A stretch of 64,000 nucleotides of DNA. Source: Luteibacter pinisoli (lineage in GTDB: Bacteria > Pseudomonadota > Gammaproteobacteria > Xanthomonadales > Rhodanobacteraceae). The notes under the pieces were generated by a model that saw only the letters and a list, made by a program, of their open reading frames with translations, had not been told where the DNA came from and did not search any database. Within the stretch, counting starts at the first letter, position 1. Every line of letters starts with the position of its first letter. The stretch spans positions 3,596,001 through 3,660,000 of the forward strand of contig NZ_CP041046.1 in the NCBI RefSeq assembly GCF_006385595.1, written 5' to 3'. Of this stretch, positions 42,062-51,906 are shown in pieces. The translations under genes and the position numbers were made by a program.

Positions 42062-43345
42062 ATGCTCTATTTGATGCACGAATGGCAGCGCTCCATGCTC
42101 AGCCCGTTGTCTTACTGGGCTGAAGCTGGCGCCAAGATGTTTGGCGACATGGCCAGCCCGTTTGCCCGGATGCCCGGGGCCGATCGCGCCGCTGCCGGCT
42201 ACGAGCTCATGTACCGGCTCGGCAAGGCGTACGAAAAGCCCGAATTCGATATCCATACCGTCCATGCCCACGGGCATGACGTGGCCATCGTCGAACAGGT
42301 GGCGATGAGCAAGCCGTTCTGCACGCTGAAGCGCTTCAAGCGCTTCTCGGACGACCCGGCCACCGTCGACACGATGAAGCACGACCCAGCGGTGCTGGTC
42401 GTCGCCCCGCTCTCCGGCCACCACAGCACGCTGCTGCGCGATACCGTGCGCACGCTGCTGCGCGACCACAAGGTGTACATCACCGACTGGGTGGATGCGC
42501 GCATGGTGCCGCTGGACGCCGGCTCGTTCTCGCTGGCCGACTACGTCTCCTACATCGAAGACTTCATCCGCCACGTGGGCGTGCATCGCGCGCACGTGGT
42601 CTCCGTGTGCCAGCCGACCGTGCCGGTGCTTGCCGCCGTGTCGCTGATGGCGGCGCGCGGCGAAGCCACGCCGACCACCCTCACGCTGATGGGCGGCCCG
42701 ATCGACACGCGCAAGAGCCCCACCAGCGTGGATAACCTGGCCACCACGCGTCCGCTGTCGTGGTTCCGCAACCAGCTGATCCATAAGGTGCCGTACCAGT
42801 ACCCCGGCGCCGGCCGCGACGTGTACCCCGGTTTCCTGCAGCACGCGGGCTTCCTCGCCATGAACCCCAGCCGCCACGTCATGTCGCACTGGGATTTCTA
42901 CGAGAACCTGCGCAAGGGCGACCTCGACGACGCCGAGCAGCATCGCAAGTTCTACGACGAATACAACGCCGTGCTCGACATGCCGGCCGAGTACTACCTG
43001 GATACGATCGAAACCGTGTTCCAGGAGCACCGCCTGCCGAAGGGCACGTGGGACGTCCACGGCGAGCGCGTGCAGCCGGCGAAGATCAAGGACACCGCCC
43101 TGCTCACCATCGAAGGCGAGCTCGACGATATCTCCGGCCTCGGCCAGACCGAAGCCGCGCATGGCCTGTGCAAAGGTATCGCGAAGAAGCGCAAGAAGCA
43201 CATCACCATCGAAGGCGCGGGCCACTACGGCATCTTCAGCGGCCGCCGCTGGCGCGACGTGGTCTACCCGGACGTGCGTGACTTCATCCGCGCGTACGAC
43301 AAGGGCAACAGCAACACCGGCGAGAAAGGCATCCGCAAGGGCTGA
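42062..43345 (+). CDS. phaZ: Intracellular polyhydroxyalkanoate depolymerase
   Basis: This 427-aa alpha/beta-hydrolase resembles intracellular short-chain PHA depolymerases, which mobilise storage granules to 3-hydroxy acids. MLYLMHEWQRSMLSPLSYWAE is the usual N-terminus. The nucleophile is a cysteine (C183 in VSVCQPTVPVL), as in PhaZ1-type enzymes, with a conserved C-terminal His in EGAGHYGIFSGRRWRD. No PHA synthase is nearby. It is convergent with the following permease, one base apart. Confidence 0.88.
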   Translation: MLYLMHEWQRSMLSPLSYWAEAGAKMFGDMASPFARMPGADRAAAGYELMYRLGKAYEKPEFDIHTVHAHGHDVAIVEQVAMSKPFCTLKRFKRFSDDPATVDTMKHDPAVLVVAPLSGHHSTLLRDTVRTLLRDHKVYITDWVDARMVPLDAGSFSLADYVSYIEDFIRHVGVHRAHVVSVCQPTVPVLAAVSLMAARGEATPTTLTLMGGPIDTRKSPTSVDNLATTRPLSWFRNQLIHKVPYQYPGAGRDVYPGFLQHAGFLAMNPSRHVMSHWDFYENLRKGDLDDAEQHRKFYDEYNAVLDMPAEYYLDTIETVFQEHRLPKGTWDVHGERVQPAKIKDTALLTIEGELDDISGLGQTEAAHGLCKGIAKKRKKHITIEGAGHYGIFSGRRWRDVVYPDVRDFIRAYDKGNSNTGEKGIRKG

Positions 43346-43346
43346 T

Positions 43347-44450
43347 CTACAGCAGCAGCCAGGTAACGAAGCCCATCACCAGGAAGAAGGGTACCGACCA
43401 CAGGTGGAAGGTACCCCAGGCTTTCTTCTCGCCCAGCAGCCTGAGCGCGATGAGATTGGCCAGTGAGCCCAGGATGAAACCGAACCCACCCACGTTGACG
43501 CCCCACGCCAGCGTGCGCCAGTCGTGCGAGTACTCCGCCAGCAGGATCGCCGCCGGCACGTTGCTCACCACCTGCGATGCCAGTGCGCCGGTGGCGAACA
43601 GGTGCAGCGGCTGATGCAGGTCCAGCGCGCCCAGCCAGCCCCTCACGATGTCCAGGCCAGCCAGCATGCGCAGGTCGATGAACATCAGCACGAAGGTGAG
43701 CAGCAGGCCCCAGTCGATCGCCGCCAGGATCGTCCGGCGTACAAACGCGAACACCAGCACGACACCGGCCAGGCCCCACGCCACGTGATGCGCATCGGCC
43801 AGGAACAGGAACGGCACGTAGAGCACCGCGGCGATGACCAGCAGGCGCTTGTCGAGGCCACCCTCGGCCTTTTCATGCACCTGCAGCGGCGTTGACGGAA
43901 AGGCGCAGGCCGTGAGCGCCAGCAGCAACGCCAGCGCGATGGCGACGACCGGCAACATCGCCCACACGAAGCCGCCGAAACTGACGCCCCACTGCTGCCA
44001 GAGGAACAGGTTCTGCGGATTGCCGATGGGCGTGAGCATCGAGCCAGCGTTCACCGCCAGCGCTTCGAACACCACCAGCCGGGTGGCCGGCATGCGCGCG
44101 ATACGGCACATGCTCAATGTCAGCGGCACCATGACGAACAGCGAGACATCGTTGGTCAGCAGCATCGACAGCAGCGCCGTCGCGGCCACCAGGCCCAGCG
44201 CGGCAAGCCGTCGCGTCGCGGTGTGGTCGATCAGCCATTGGCCGGCATGCGCCAGCGCGCCGCTCTGCTCTACCGCCTTGGTGAGGATGAGCAGGCCGGT
44301 CAGCGCGGCGATCGTCGGCCAGTCGACCAGCGCGGGCCAGCTCGCCACGCGCGAAGGCATGGCCACCGCGAAAACGATGGCCACGCCAAGGAGCACAAGG
44401 AAAAACACATCGCGGCGCAGGTGGCGCAGCGACTCAGGCAACCAGGTCAT
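43347..44450 (-). CDS. SLC13/ArsB-superfamily anion permease (YbiR-like)
   Basis: A 367-aa inner-membrane protein with about ten helices. LTKAVEQSGALAHAG, MLLTNDVSLFVMVPLTLSM and NAGSMLTPIGNPQNLFLW are the signature loops of the citrate-transporter/ArsB/NhaD-like superfamily, the last with the GNPQN motif. Substrates in the family include dicarboxylates, arsenite, silicate and sodium/proton exchange. No arsenic genes are nearby. The specificity is undetermined. Confidence 0.85.
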   Translation of the reverse strand: MTWLPESLRHLRRDVFFLVLLGVAIVFAVAMPSRVASWPALVDWPTIAALTGLLILTKAVEQSGALAHAGQWLIDHTATRRLAALGLVAATALLSMLLTNDVSLFVMVPLTLSMCRIARMPATRLVVFEALAVNAGSMLTPIGNPQNLFLWQQWGVSFGGFVWAMLPVVAIALALLLALTACAFPSTPLQVHEKAEGGLDKRLLVIAAVLYVPFLFLADAHHVAWGLAGVVLVFAFVRRTILAAIDWGLLLTFVLMFIDLRMLAGLDIVRGWLGALDLHQPLHLFATGALASQVVSNVPAAILLAEYSHDWRTLAWGVNVGGFGFILGSLANLIALRLLGEKKAWGTFHLWSVPFFLVMGFVTWLLL

Positions 44451-44513
44451 CCGATCGAATCCAGCCAGCAGTCGATCGGATGATATCCGGTCCCTATGTG
44501 GTCGAACCGTCGC

Positions 44514-45290
44514 TTAGTCCGCCTTGCTCGGCAGGTCGAGCTTGCCGGTGACGCCCTTCTTGTCGATGTCGCCGCTGCCCAGCGTGCGCACGGTGAGATT
44601 GCCCTTCACGCCGTCCACGTCGAGATCGCCCGAACCAATGGTGCCCACCTCGACGTCGCCGGTGATGTCCTTCAGCTTCGCATCGCCCGAGCCGACGGTG
44701 CCGATATGGACGCCACCGGTGATGTCGCTGGCTTCGAGGTCGCCGGAGCCGACGCTGTCGATCTTCACCGAACCGCTGCGACGGATCTTGAGATCGCCCG
44801 AGCCGACCGTGCTGCTGACGTTGCCCTTCACGCCGTCCACGTCGAGATCACCCGAACCCACGGCGCTGTCCAGCGAGGCCACGTTGCGAACGTGCGCGTC
44901 GCCCGAACCGACGTTGACGGTGATCGGCAGGTTGCCCGGCACGCTGGCCGAGACCTTCAGGTACGAGTAGTTGCTACCCATGCCGAAGTGCCAGTTGCCT
45001 TCGTTCTTGTTCTTCAGCTCGACGACCAGGGTGTCGCCCTGCTTCGACTGTTCCACCACCAGGTTGTCCGCCGCTTCCTGGCTGGACGCGCAGGCACGGC
45101 CATGGACGCCGGGCTTGCCGCCGGCCGCGCCGTCGACCGTCAGGTCGTGGGAATTCGTGACGAAGCGCACGCTATGCACGCCGGACAGATCGAGGTCCAG
45201 GTTGCGGTCCGCGTGGAACTTGCACTGCGGTTCATCGGCCATCGCGGCCGCCGGCGCGAGCAGCAGCGCGGCAAAAATCAGGTGACGCAT
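44514..45290 (-). CDS. Exported GSGD-repeat beta-solenoid protein (GIN/DUF2807-like)
   Basis: A Sec signal peptide (cleavage near AMA-DE) leads to a 240-aa mature protein. The second half holds seven tandem units of about 18-19 residues, each starting with V/I/L-GSGD and carrying alternating hydrophobic residues: VGSGDLDVDGVKGN, VGSGDLKIRRSGS, VGSGDLEASDITGG, VGSGDAKLKDITGD, and so on. This is the pattern of the GIN/DUF2807 beta-helix, a fold of exported proteins of unknown function. Two cysteines (C23, C67) may form a disulfide. Role unknown; adhesin-like or envelope sensing is possible. Confidence 0.8.
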   Translation of the reverse strand: MRHLIFAALLLAPAAAMADEPQCKFHADRNLDLDLSGVHSVRFVTNSHDLTVDGAAGGKPGVHGRACASSQEAADNLVVEQSKQGDTLVVELKNKNEGNWHFGMGSNYSYLKVSASVPGNLPITVNVGSGDAHVRNVASLDSAVGSGDLDVDGVKGNVSSTVGSGDLKIRRSGSVKIDSVGSGDLEASDITGGVHIGTVGSGDAKLKDITGDVEVGTIGSGDLDVDGVKGNLTVRTLGSGDIDKKGVTGKLDLPSKAD

Positions 45291-45458
45291 GGGTAGTGCC
45301 CTCCGTTGGTAGTCCTGTACACCGGCTATGGATGCCTCCCGGGCGCGGAAGGTTGCATTCGTGTTTTCACACGAAACTGACTATGCGGCAACAGGGTCGT
45401 CAACCGCGAACGGCCAGCGGCGTTTTTCCCCCTGCAAGCCCAACCCGGAGAACCACCC

Positions 45459-45977
45459 ATGTCACGCAAGACCCTGCTCGTCAGCGCCGCCTCCCTCATC
45501 CTTGCCGGTTCGGCCGCCTTCGCTTACGCGCAGGATGCCGCCCCCAAGGCCCCGGCCGCCCCCGCGGCCAAGTCAGCCCAGCAGGGCCCGCAGCGCGACG
45601 GTGGCCCGAAGTGGGGCCATGGTGGCCCGGGCGGCCGCGGCGGTGAACACGGCCAGTGGGGCCACGGCCACGGCCGCGAGATGGGCGGCGTCATCGGTGA
45701 CCTGCGTGGTCTCGAGCGTCTCTACATCATGAGCGGCCGCGCGAAGGAACTGCCGGCGCTGTACAACGACGTGCTGGCCAAGTCGCAGAACCCGATGGTG
45801 CGTGACTACGCCTACCGTCACCTGGCCCGCGCCCAGATGGCCCCGACCAATGTCGACGCCGCCATCGCCACGATGAAGAAGAGCCTCGACGAAAGCCTGG
45901 CCAACGACCAGAAGCGTCACCAGGAGATGGAGGCGTTCAAGCAGCGCATGCAGGCGCGTAGCGCAGGCGCGCAATAA
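45459..45977 (+). CDS. Exported hypothetical protein with His/Gly-rich segment
   Basis: This 172-aa protein has a Sec signal (MSRKTLLVSAASLILAGSAA, cleavage near AYA-QD), an Ala/Pro-rich stretch, and a Gly/His-rich segment (GHGGPGGRGGEHGQWGHGHGR, here about 52-73) that could bind metal. It ends in a helical domain (LRGLERLYIMSGRAKELPAL onward), which suggests a TPR-like or Spy-like periplasmic fold. ACCCGGAGA precedes the ATG. Function unknown. Confidence 0.7.
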   Translation: MSRKTLLVSAASLILAGSAAFAYAQDAAPKAPAAPAAKSAQQGPQRDGGPKWGHGGPGGRGGEHGQWGHGHGREMGGVIGDLRGLERLYIMSGRAKELPALYNDVLAKSQNPMVRDYAYRHLARAQMAPTNVDAAIATMKKSLDESLANDQKRHQEMEAFKQRMQARSAGAQ

Positions 45978-45983
45978 GGTAAA

Positions 45984-46080
45984 TGTAGGAGCGCACCCTG
46001 TGCGCGACATCTTTCGCGAAAGAGCCGCAGGCCCTGTTCCTTCCCCGCGAAAGCTGTCGCCCACAGGGTGGGCTCCTACG
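45984..46080. repeat. Inverted pair of REP-like GTAG repeats (copies C and D), BIME-like
   Basis: Copy C (45984-46019) reads GTAGGAGC with the GCGCAC/GTGCGC dyad. Copy D (46046-46080) is inverted and has the GCCCAC/GTGGGC dyad. The pair, separated by 26 bases and flanked internally by TTTCGCG/CGCGAAA, can fold into one long hairpin between convergent genes. The GTAG head of copy D gives the mazG stop codon (46078-46076). Confidence 0.85.
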
Positions 46081-46873
46081 GTTTTGGCTCCGTGCGCTTG
46101 ACGCGGATCCAGAGCTGCTCCTGCTCCTCAAGCGAATACGCCGACAACGTCCGCCCTTCGCTTTCCGCCAGCGCTTCCATGCCGCGGAAACGCCGTTCGA
46201 ATTTCTGGTTCGCGCCCCGTAGTGCACGCGACACATCCACCTTCGCATGGCGTGCAAGGTTGGCGGCGACGAACAGCAGGTCGCCGATTTCATCCGCCAG
46301 CCGTTCGTCGTCGGCACCCTGCTCGAACTCATGGCGGACTTCGTCGAGTTCCTCGGCGAGCTTTTCCAGCACGGGCTTGTAATCCGGCCAGTCGAAACCG
46401 GTGTTCGCCGCGCGCTTCTGCAGTTTCACCGCGCGCTGCCATTCGGGCAGGCCACGCGAGATGCCCGCCAGGGCGCTGGCGTCGTCGCCGCCTTTCGCCT
46501 TGCGCTCTTCGGCCTTGAGCCGGTCCCAGTCGCGTGAACGGGCCGCGTCGCTGGCGTGCGTGACGTCGGCGAACACGTGGGGATGCCGGCGCCGCATCTT
46601 GTCGCAGATCGCTTCCACCACATCACCAAAACCAAACTCGCCGGCTTCTTCCGCCATGCGTGCATGGAACACCACCTGCAGCAGCAGGTCGCCCAGTTCA
46701 TCGCGCAGGTCGTGCATGTCGCTGCGGTCGATCGCATCGGCCACCTCGTACGCCTCTTCGATCGTGTAGGGCGCGATCGTGGCGAAGGTCTGCTTCACGT
46801 CCCAGGGGCAACCGTTCTCCGGATCGCGCAGGCGCGCCATGATCGCGATGAGGTCGTCGATGGGTCGGGCCAT
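46076..46873 (-). CDS. mazG: Nucleoside triphosphate pyrophosphohydrolase MazG
   Basis: This 265-aa housecleaning enzyme hydrolyses (d)NTPs to monophosphates. Two tandem MazG domains are visible. The first has WDVKQTFATIAPYTIEEAYEV and LRDELGDLLLQVVFHA (ExxE12-28ExxD metal site). The second has KLAEELDEVRHEF and LADEIGDLLFVAANLARH. The protein ends within REP repeat copy D. It is the last gene of a tight leftward operon, three bases after cysQ. Confidence 0.95.
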   Translation of the reverse strand: MARPIDDLIAIMARLRDPENGCPWDVKQTFATIAPYTIEEAYEVADAIDRSDMHDLRDELGDLLLQVVFHARMAEEAGEFGFGDVVEAICDKMRRRHPHVFADVTHASDAARSRDWDRLKAEERKAKGGDDASALAGISRGLPEWQRAVKLQKRAANTGFDWPDYKPVLEKLAEELDEVRHEFEQGADDERLADEIGDLLFVAANLARHAKVDVSRALRGANQKFERRFRGMEALAESEGRTLSAYSLEEQEQLWIRVKRTEPKP

Positions 46874-46876
46874 GCG

Positions 46877-47688
<812 letters not shown>

Positions 47689-47692
<4 letters not shown>

Positions 47693-48246
47693 GCGGGCTT
47701 GTAGCGGCCGGCGAGGTACTCGCGGGCCATGAACAGGGCGGCGATGGAGCGTCCTTCCGTCACGTCGTCACGGGCGAGCAGCTCGTGCAGCTTGTCCATG
47801 CGCCAGGGCACCACTTCGAGTTCTTCCGGTTCGTCGCCCTGCAGGCGCTCGGGGTAGAGGTCTTCCGCGAGCACGACATGGGCCAGGTGGGTCATGTACG
47901 ACGGCGAGAGCGAGAGCGTGCCGAGGATCTTCAGTTTGCGCGCCCCGAAACCCACCTCTTCCTTGAGCTCGCGGTCCGCGCCCTGCTCGGTGGTTTCGTC
48001 GCGGTCCAGGCGGCCTTTCGGCACGCCGAGTTCGTAGCGATCCACGCCGACGCCGTATTCGCGCACCAGCAACACCGTCTCCGGATCGCGCATGGCAACG
48101 ATGAGTACCGCGCCGAAGCCGCTGCCCTTCAGGCGCTCGTAGGTGCGTCGTTCACCATTGGAGAACTCCAGGTCCACCTGTTCCGCCTTGCGGAGGTGGC
48201 TGTCGGGCGCGTCGCGCGTAGCGAGGATGGTCGGGCGCTTGTTCAT
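47689..48246 (-). CDS. nudE: ADP compounds hydrolase NudE
   Basis: This 185-aa Nudix hydrolase has the box GVPKGRLDRDETTEQGADRE-LKEEVG (all key Glu present). NudE cleaves ADP-ribose, Ap3A and NADH-type compounds to AMP. ATG 48246 overlaps the preceding stop (TGATG). The nudE-cysQ neighbourhood is conserved in many gammaproteobacteria. Confidence 0.92.
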
Positions 48247-49031
48247 CACGCCATTGTAGCGCCGTGGAGCCGGGCAAGCGCCGTGGCATGCAAGCCGGGC
48301 GTCCCGGCCAGCACGCTACGGGTCTCCAAGCTCAGCGCGCCGCCATCCAGCTGGGTGAAGACACCGCCCGCCTCGCGCACGATCACGGCCAGCGCGGCGA
48401 TGTCGAGGATGCTGACATCGGATTCGATCACCAGGTCCAGCCCGCCGCGCGCCAGCAGGTGGTAATGGCAGAAGTCGCCATAGCCGCGGATGCGGTTGCT
48501 TTCGCGGATCAGTTCGCCCAGCACGTTCCAGCGGGCATCCGCGGTGAGCGTCTTCACGTTACCGGTGGAGATGGACGCCTGGGCCAGCGTGGCGGTGTCG
48601 GCCACGTGCACGCGCTCGCCATCGAGATACGCGCCGCGGCCTTTCACGGCCCACATCCGCTCGCCATACACCGGCGCGGACGACACGCCGAGGACCAGCT
48701 CGCCGTGGTGCATCAGCGCAATCTGCGTGGAAAAGAACGGCGTGCGGCGTACGAAGCTCTTGGTGCCGTCGAGCGGATCGACCAGCCACAGCCATTCGCG
48801 CGTGGTGTCGTCGGCGCCGTATTCCTCGCCGTAGATGCCGGCTTCGGGCAGCGCGCGCGCCAGGATCTCGCGGATGGCCAGCTCGCTTTCGCGGTCGGCG
48901 ATGGTCACCGGGGTGTCATCGCCCTTGGTGATCACGTCGACACCGGCACGCCAGTAGTGCTGGATGATGTCCGCCGCGGCACCCGCGGCATCGCGGGCGG
49001 CGGAAAGGGCTTTGTCGAGCGTATCGGTCAT
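48246..49031 (-). CDS. Inositol-monophosphatase-family phosphatase (HisN-like)
   Basis: A 261-aa IMPase-fold enzyme with GIYGEEYGADDT, WLWLVDPLDGTKSFVRRTPFFSTQIAL and LDIAALAVIVREAGGVFTQLDGG. The closest functional match from motif context is histidinol-phosphate phosphatase HisN, but inositol-phosphatase activity is possible. It overlaps gspN upstream and nudE downstream by a few bases each, so all five genes from gspN to mazG form one operon. Confidence 0.85.
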   Translation of the reverse strand: MTDTLDKALSAARDAAGAAADIIQHYWRAGVDVITKGDDTPVTIADRESELAIREILARALPEAGIYGEEYGADDTTREWLWLVDPLDGTKSFVRRTPFFSTQIALMHHGELVLGVSSAPVYGERMWAVKGRGAYLDGERVHVADTATLAQASISTGNVKTLTADARWNVLGELIRESNRIRGYGDFCHYHLLARGGLDLVIESDVSILDIAALAVIVREAGGVFTQLDGGALSLETRSVLAGTPGLHATALARLHGATMA

Positions 49032-49801
49032 GGCGCGGCTGCCGGTGCGAGCCCGACCTTGCGGGCGAGCGAAACAGAACCGTCGGGCCGCACGGGGCCG
49101 AAACGGGCGATCAGGTGGGTAAGGGCCGTGTCGCGGATCCGCGGCACCAGCGCGCCATCCAGGCGCCAGCCCAGCGGCGAGCCCGCCACGCGTGCGTCCA
49201 CGGCCAGCGAGCCGTCGCCGTCGTCGGCCAGCGTGGCGCGGAGCACGCCACCGTCCGAGTGGGCCTTGAGGTCCAGTCCGCCGAGGGTGACGTGGCCTTC
49301 GGGCGTCTTCACCGCCGCCGCGCGCCAGGTGACCTCGGCATCCAGCGCGAGCGGCCAGTTGCCTTGCAGGTCCGCGTGGGGAATCGTGCCTTCCACCACG
49401 CCGACCGGCACCAGCTCACGGGGCACGCCCGGGCCGGTAAGGGCCGCGGCGTCGAGGCGGAAGGCCACGTCGCGCCACTGAACGCGGTCGGCCTGGGTGC
49501 GCTCCATATGCCCGTCGAAACGGCCGGCATGGCCATCCAGGTGGATATCCAGGTGGGTGCGGCCAAGGATCACGTCGCGACCGAGCTGCCAGCTGACGGC
49601 GCCCAGGTCCAGGCCATCGCGAGTGCTGACCCGGCCGGCACGCCCGTTCCAGACGGTGCCGGAGAGATCATCCAGGACCAGGCCGCGGGCCCGCTGCGTC
49701 ACGAAGGGCACCGCCACGCTGGCGGGCAGGAACCAGTAGAAAACGCCGGCGGCGAGCACCAGCAGCAGGACGAGAAGGCCGATCCGGCGAAACCACTTCA
49801 A
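49028..49801 (-). CDS. gspN: Orphan type II secretion protein N (GspN)
   Basis: This 257-aa protein has one N-terminal membrane helix (LLVLLLVLAAGVFYWFLPASVAVPF) and a periplasmic domain with LDDLSGTVWNGRAGRV, the T2SN family hallmark. GspN is an accessory inner-membrane component of some type II secretion systems. No other gsp gene is nearby. The start is a TTG after AGAGGTGATGGA; no in-frame ATG exists. Confidence 0.8.
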   Translation of the reverse strand: MKWFRRIGLLVLLLVLAAGVFYWFLPASVAVPFVTQRARGLVLDDLSGTVWNGRAGRVSTRDGLDLGAVSWQLGRDVILGRTHLDIHLDGHAGRFDGHMERTQADRVQWRDVAFRLDAAALTGPGVPRELVPVGVVEGTIPHADLQGNWPLALDAEVTWRAAAVKTPEGHVTLGGLDLKAHSDGGVLRATLADDGDGSLAVDARVAGSPLGWRLDGALVPRIRDTALTHLIARFGPVRPDGSVSLARKVGLAPAAAP

Positions 49802-49857
49802 TCCATCACCTCTGCATGAAACTTGAGGACGGGGGGCGTCGGGGCGATCATGGGCGG

Positions 49858-51201
49858 ATGACTGACGCCCTTGTAGCCCGCGACCTCTCCGTTCTCTGGC
49901 ACCCGTGCACCCAGATGCACGACCACGAAACCCTGCCCATGGTACCTGTCGTCCGCGGCGAAGGGGCGTGGCTGGTGGGCGCCGATGGCCGCCGCTATCT
50001 GGATGCGGTGAGCTCGTGGTGGACCAACCTGTTCGGCCACGCCGAGCCGCGCATCGCCGGCGCGCTGAAAGACCAGCTGGACCGCCTGGAGCACGTGATC
50101 TTCGCCGGCTTCACCCACGAACCCGCGGTGGAACTGGCCGAGGAGCTGGTGCGGATCACCCCGCCGGGGCTGGAGCGCGTGTTCCTTGCCGACAACGGTT
50201 CGGCGGCGATCGAGGTGGCGCTGAAGATGAGCTTCCACTACTGGCTGAACCGCGGCCACGGTGAGAAGACCCGTTTCATCGCCCTCACCGGCAGCTATCA
50301 CGGCGAAACCCTGGGCGCGCTCTCGGTGAGCGACGTGGCGCTGTACCGCAAGACGTACGCCCCGTTGCTGCTGACCCCGGAACTGGCGCCCTCGCCCGAT
50401 ACGTACGAAGGCGAGCCGGGCGAAACCCCGGTGGAGATCGCGACGCGCCGGCTGGGCGAGATGCGCGCGCTGCTGGAACGCCATGCGCACGAAACCTGCG
50501 CTGTGATCGTCGAGCCGCTGGTGCAGTGCGCCGGTGGCATGCGCATGTACCACCCCTCGTACCTCACCCGCCTGCGCGCGCTGTGCGATGAGTTCAACGT
50601 GCACTTCATCGCCGATGAAATCGCCGTGGGCTTCGGCCGCACCGGCACGCTGTTCGCCTGTGAGCAGGCCGGCGTGTCGCCGGACTTCATGTGCCTGTCG
50701 AAAGGCCTCACCGGCGGCTTCATGGCGCTGTCCGCCGTGGTGACCACGCAGGATGTGTTCCAGGCGTTTTACGCGGAGTACAGCGCCGGCAAGGCCTTCC
50801 TGCATTCGCACAGCTACACCGGTAACCCGCTGGCCTGCCGCGCCGCGACGGCCACGCTGAAGATCTTCCGCGACGACCCGGTCCTCGAACGCAACCGCGA
50901 ACTGGCCGCGCACCTGGCCCGGCGCATCGCGCCGCTGCGCGATCATCCGCATGTGGCTGACGTGCGCCAGACCGGCATGATCGCGGCGATTGAACTGGTG
51001 GCCGACAAGGCCACGCGCACGCCCTTCCCCGCCCAGGACCGGCGCGGGCTGCGGGTCTATCGCCATGGGCTGGAAAACGGCGCGCTGCTGCGGCCGCTCG
51101 GTAACATCGTGTACTTCATGCCGCCGTACGTGATTCGCGAGGACGAAATCGACTTCATGGTCGACACGGCGATCGCGGGAATCGCGAAGGCCGTCGCCTA
51201 G
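49858..51201 (+). CDS. bioA: Adenosylmethionine-8-amino-7-oxononanoate aminotransferase BioA
   Basis: This 447-aa class III PLP aminotransferase makes 7,8-diaminopelargonate in biotin synthesis, using SAM as amino donor. SVLWHPCTQMHDHETLPMVP is the BioA-specific N-terminus. GSYHGETLGALSV, HFIADEIAVGFGRTGTLFACE (PLP Asp) and LSKGLTGGFMALS (PLP Lys) follow. ATG 49858 begins at the conserved region; an earlier in-frame ATG (49816) is unlikely. Other bio genes are absent from the window. Confidence 0.95.
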   Translation: MTDALVARDLSVLWHPCTQMHDHETLPMVPVVRGEGAWLVGADGRRYLDAVSSWWTNLFGHAEPRIAGALKDQLDRLEHVIFAGFTHEPAVELAEELVRITPPGLERVFLADNGSAAIEVALKMSFHYWLNRGHGEKTRFIALTGSYHGETLGALSVSDVALYRKTYAPLLLTPELAPSPDTYEGEPGETPVEIATRRLGEMRALLERHAHETCAVIVEPLVQCAGGMRMYHPSYLTRLRALCDEFNVHFIADEIAVGFGRTGTLFACEQAGVSPDFMCLSKGLTGGFMALSAVVTTQDVFQAFYAEYSAGKAFLHSHSYTGNPLACRAATATLKIFRDDPVLERNRELAAHLARRIAPLRDHPHVADVRQTGMIAAIELVADKATRTPFPAQDRRGLRVYRHGLENGALLRPLGNIVYFMPPYVIREDEIDFMVDTAIAGIAKAVA

Positions 51202-51824
51202 ATCCGCGACAGCCCGATCGGCAGGTGACCCAGGCGGGCCATCTCGCCGTCGTCGAACAGGGCGGGATCGTCGAGGTAGGCCATCGCGAAGTCGTGTGCA
51301 TCGGCGCCCCAGAACAGCTCGCCATTGATCGCGAGCGTGGGCACGCCGAACAGCCTTTCTTCCATGGCCAGCTCGAAGTTGGCCTGCAGCGCCGCTTTTA
51401 CCCGGGGCGCCGACAGCGCCTCGCGCAGGTCGGCGATGCCGAACGAGGCGGCCAGCGGCGCGAGCGCTTCGGCCGTGTCGGCGGCGCGGCCGTGCGCCCA
51501 GATCCACTCGAAGATCGCCCCGACCACTTCCACGGTGGTGCCCGCCGCGACGCACAGGCGCAACGCCGGCAATGGATTGAACGGATGGCTGGGTGGGAAC
51601 CGCAGCGGCATGCCCGCCTGGCGCGCGCGCCACAGCGCCGATCGATAGGTGAACTCGCGCTTGCACGGGATTTCAGCGGGGCCCAGGTGGTTCATCTGCT
51701 TGAGCAGCGCGCCGAACAGGATCGGCCGGAGCACCACCTGGCGCGTCGCCGCCAGGTCGCGGATGGCTGGCCATTGCAACCAGCAGAAGGGCGACACGAA
51801 GTCGAAGTACCAGGCGATCGGCAT
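51198..51824 (-). CDS. 2-hydroxychromene-2-carboxylate isomerase family protein (DsbA-like fold)
   Basis: This 208-aa thioredoxin-fold protein begins MPIAWYFDFVSPFCWLQWPA, the usual HCCA isomerase/kappa-GST start with the active-site Ser/Cys segment. It contains PFNPLPALRLCVAAG and ERLFGVPTLAINGELFWGADAHDFAMAYL. Family members isomerise hydroxychromene carboxylate in naphthalene breakdown or act as glutathione transferases. No aromatic catabolic genes are near, so a glutathione-dependent role is as likely. Overlaps bioA by four bases, tail to tail. Confidence 0.85.
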   Translation of the reverse strand: MPIAWYFDFVSPFCWLQWPAIRDLAATRQVVLRPILFGALLKQMNHLGPAEIPCKREFTYRSALWRARQAGMPLRFPPSHPFNPLPALRLCVAAGTTVEVVGAIFEWIWAHGRAADTAEALAPLAASFGIADLREALSAPRVKAALQANFELAMEERLFGVPTLAINGELFWGADAHDFAMAYLDDPALFDDGEMARLGHLPIGLSRI

Positions 51825-51906
51825 GCACGGGCTCCGTCGGATACGGCAAGACGATAGCCGCCCGCGTGGGCCGGTACAATGGATGTTCCGTGACACAGGC
51901 CCCAGC

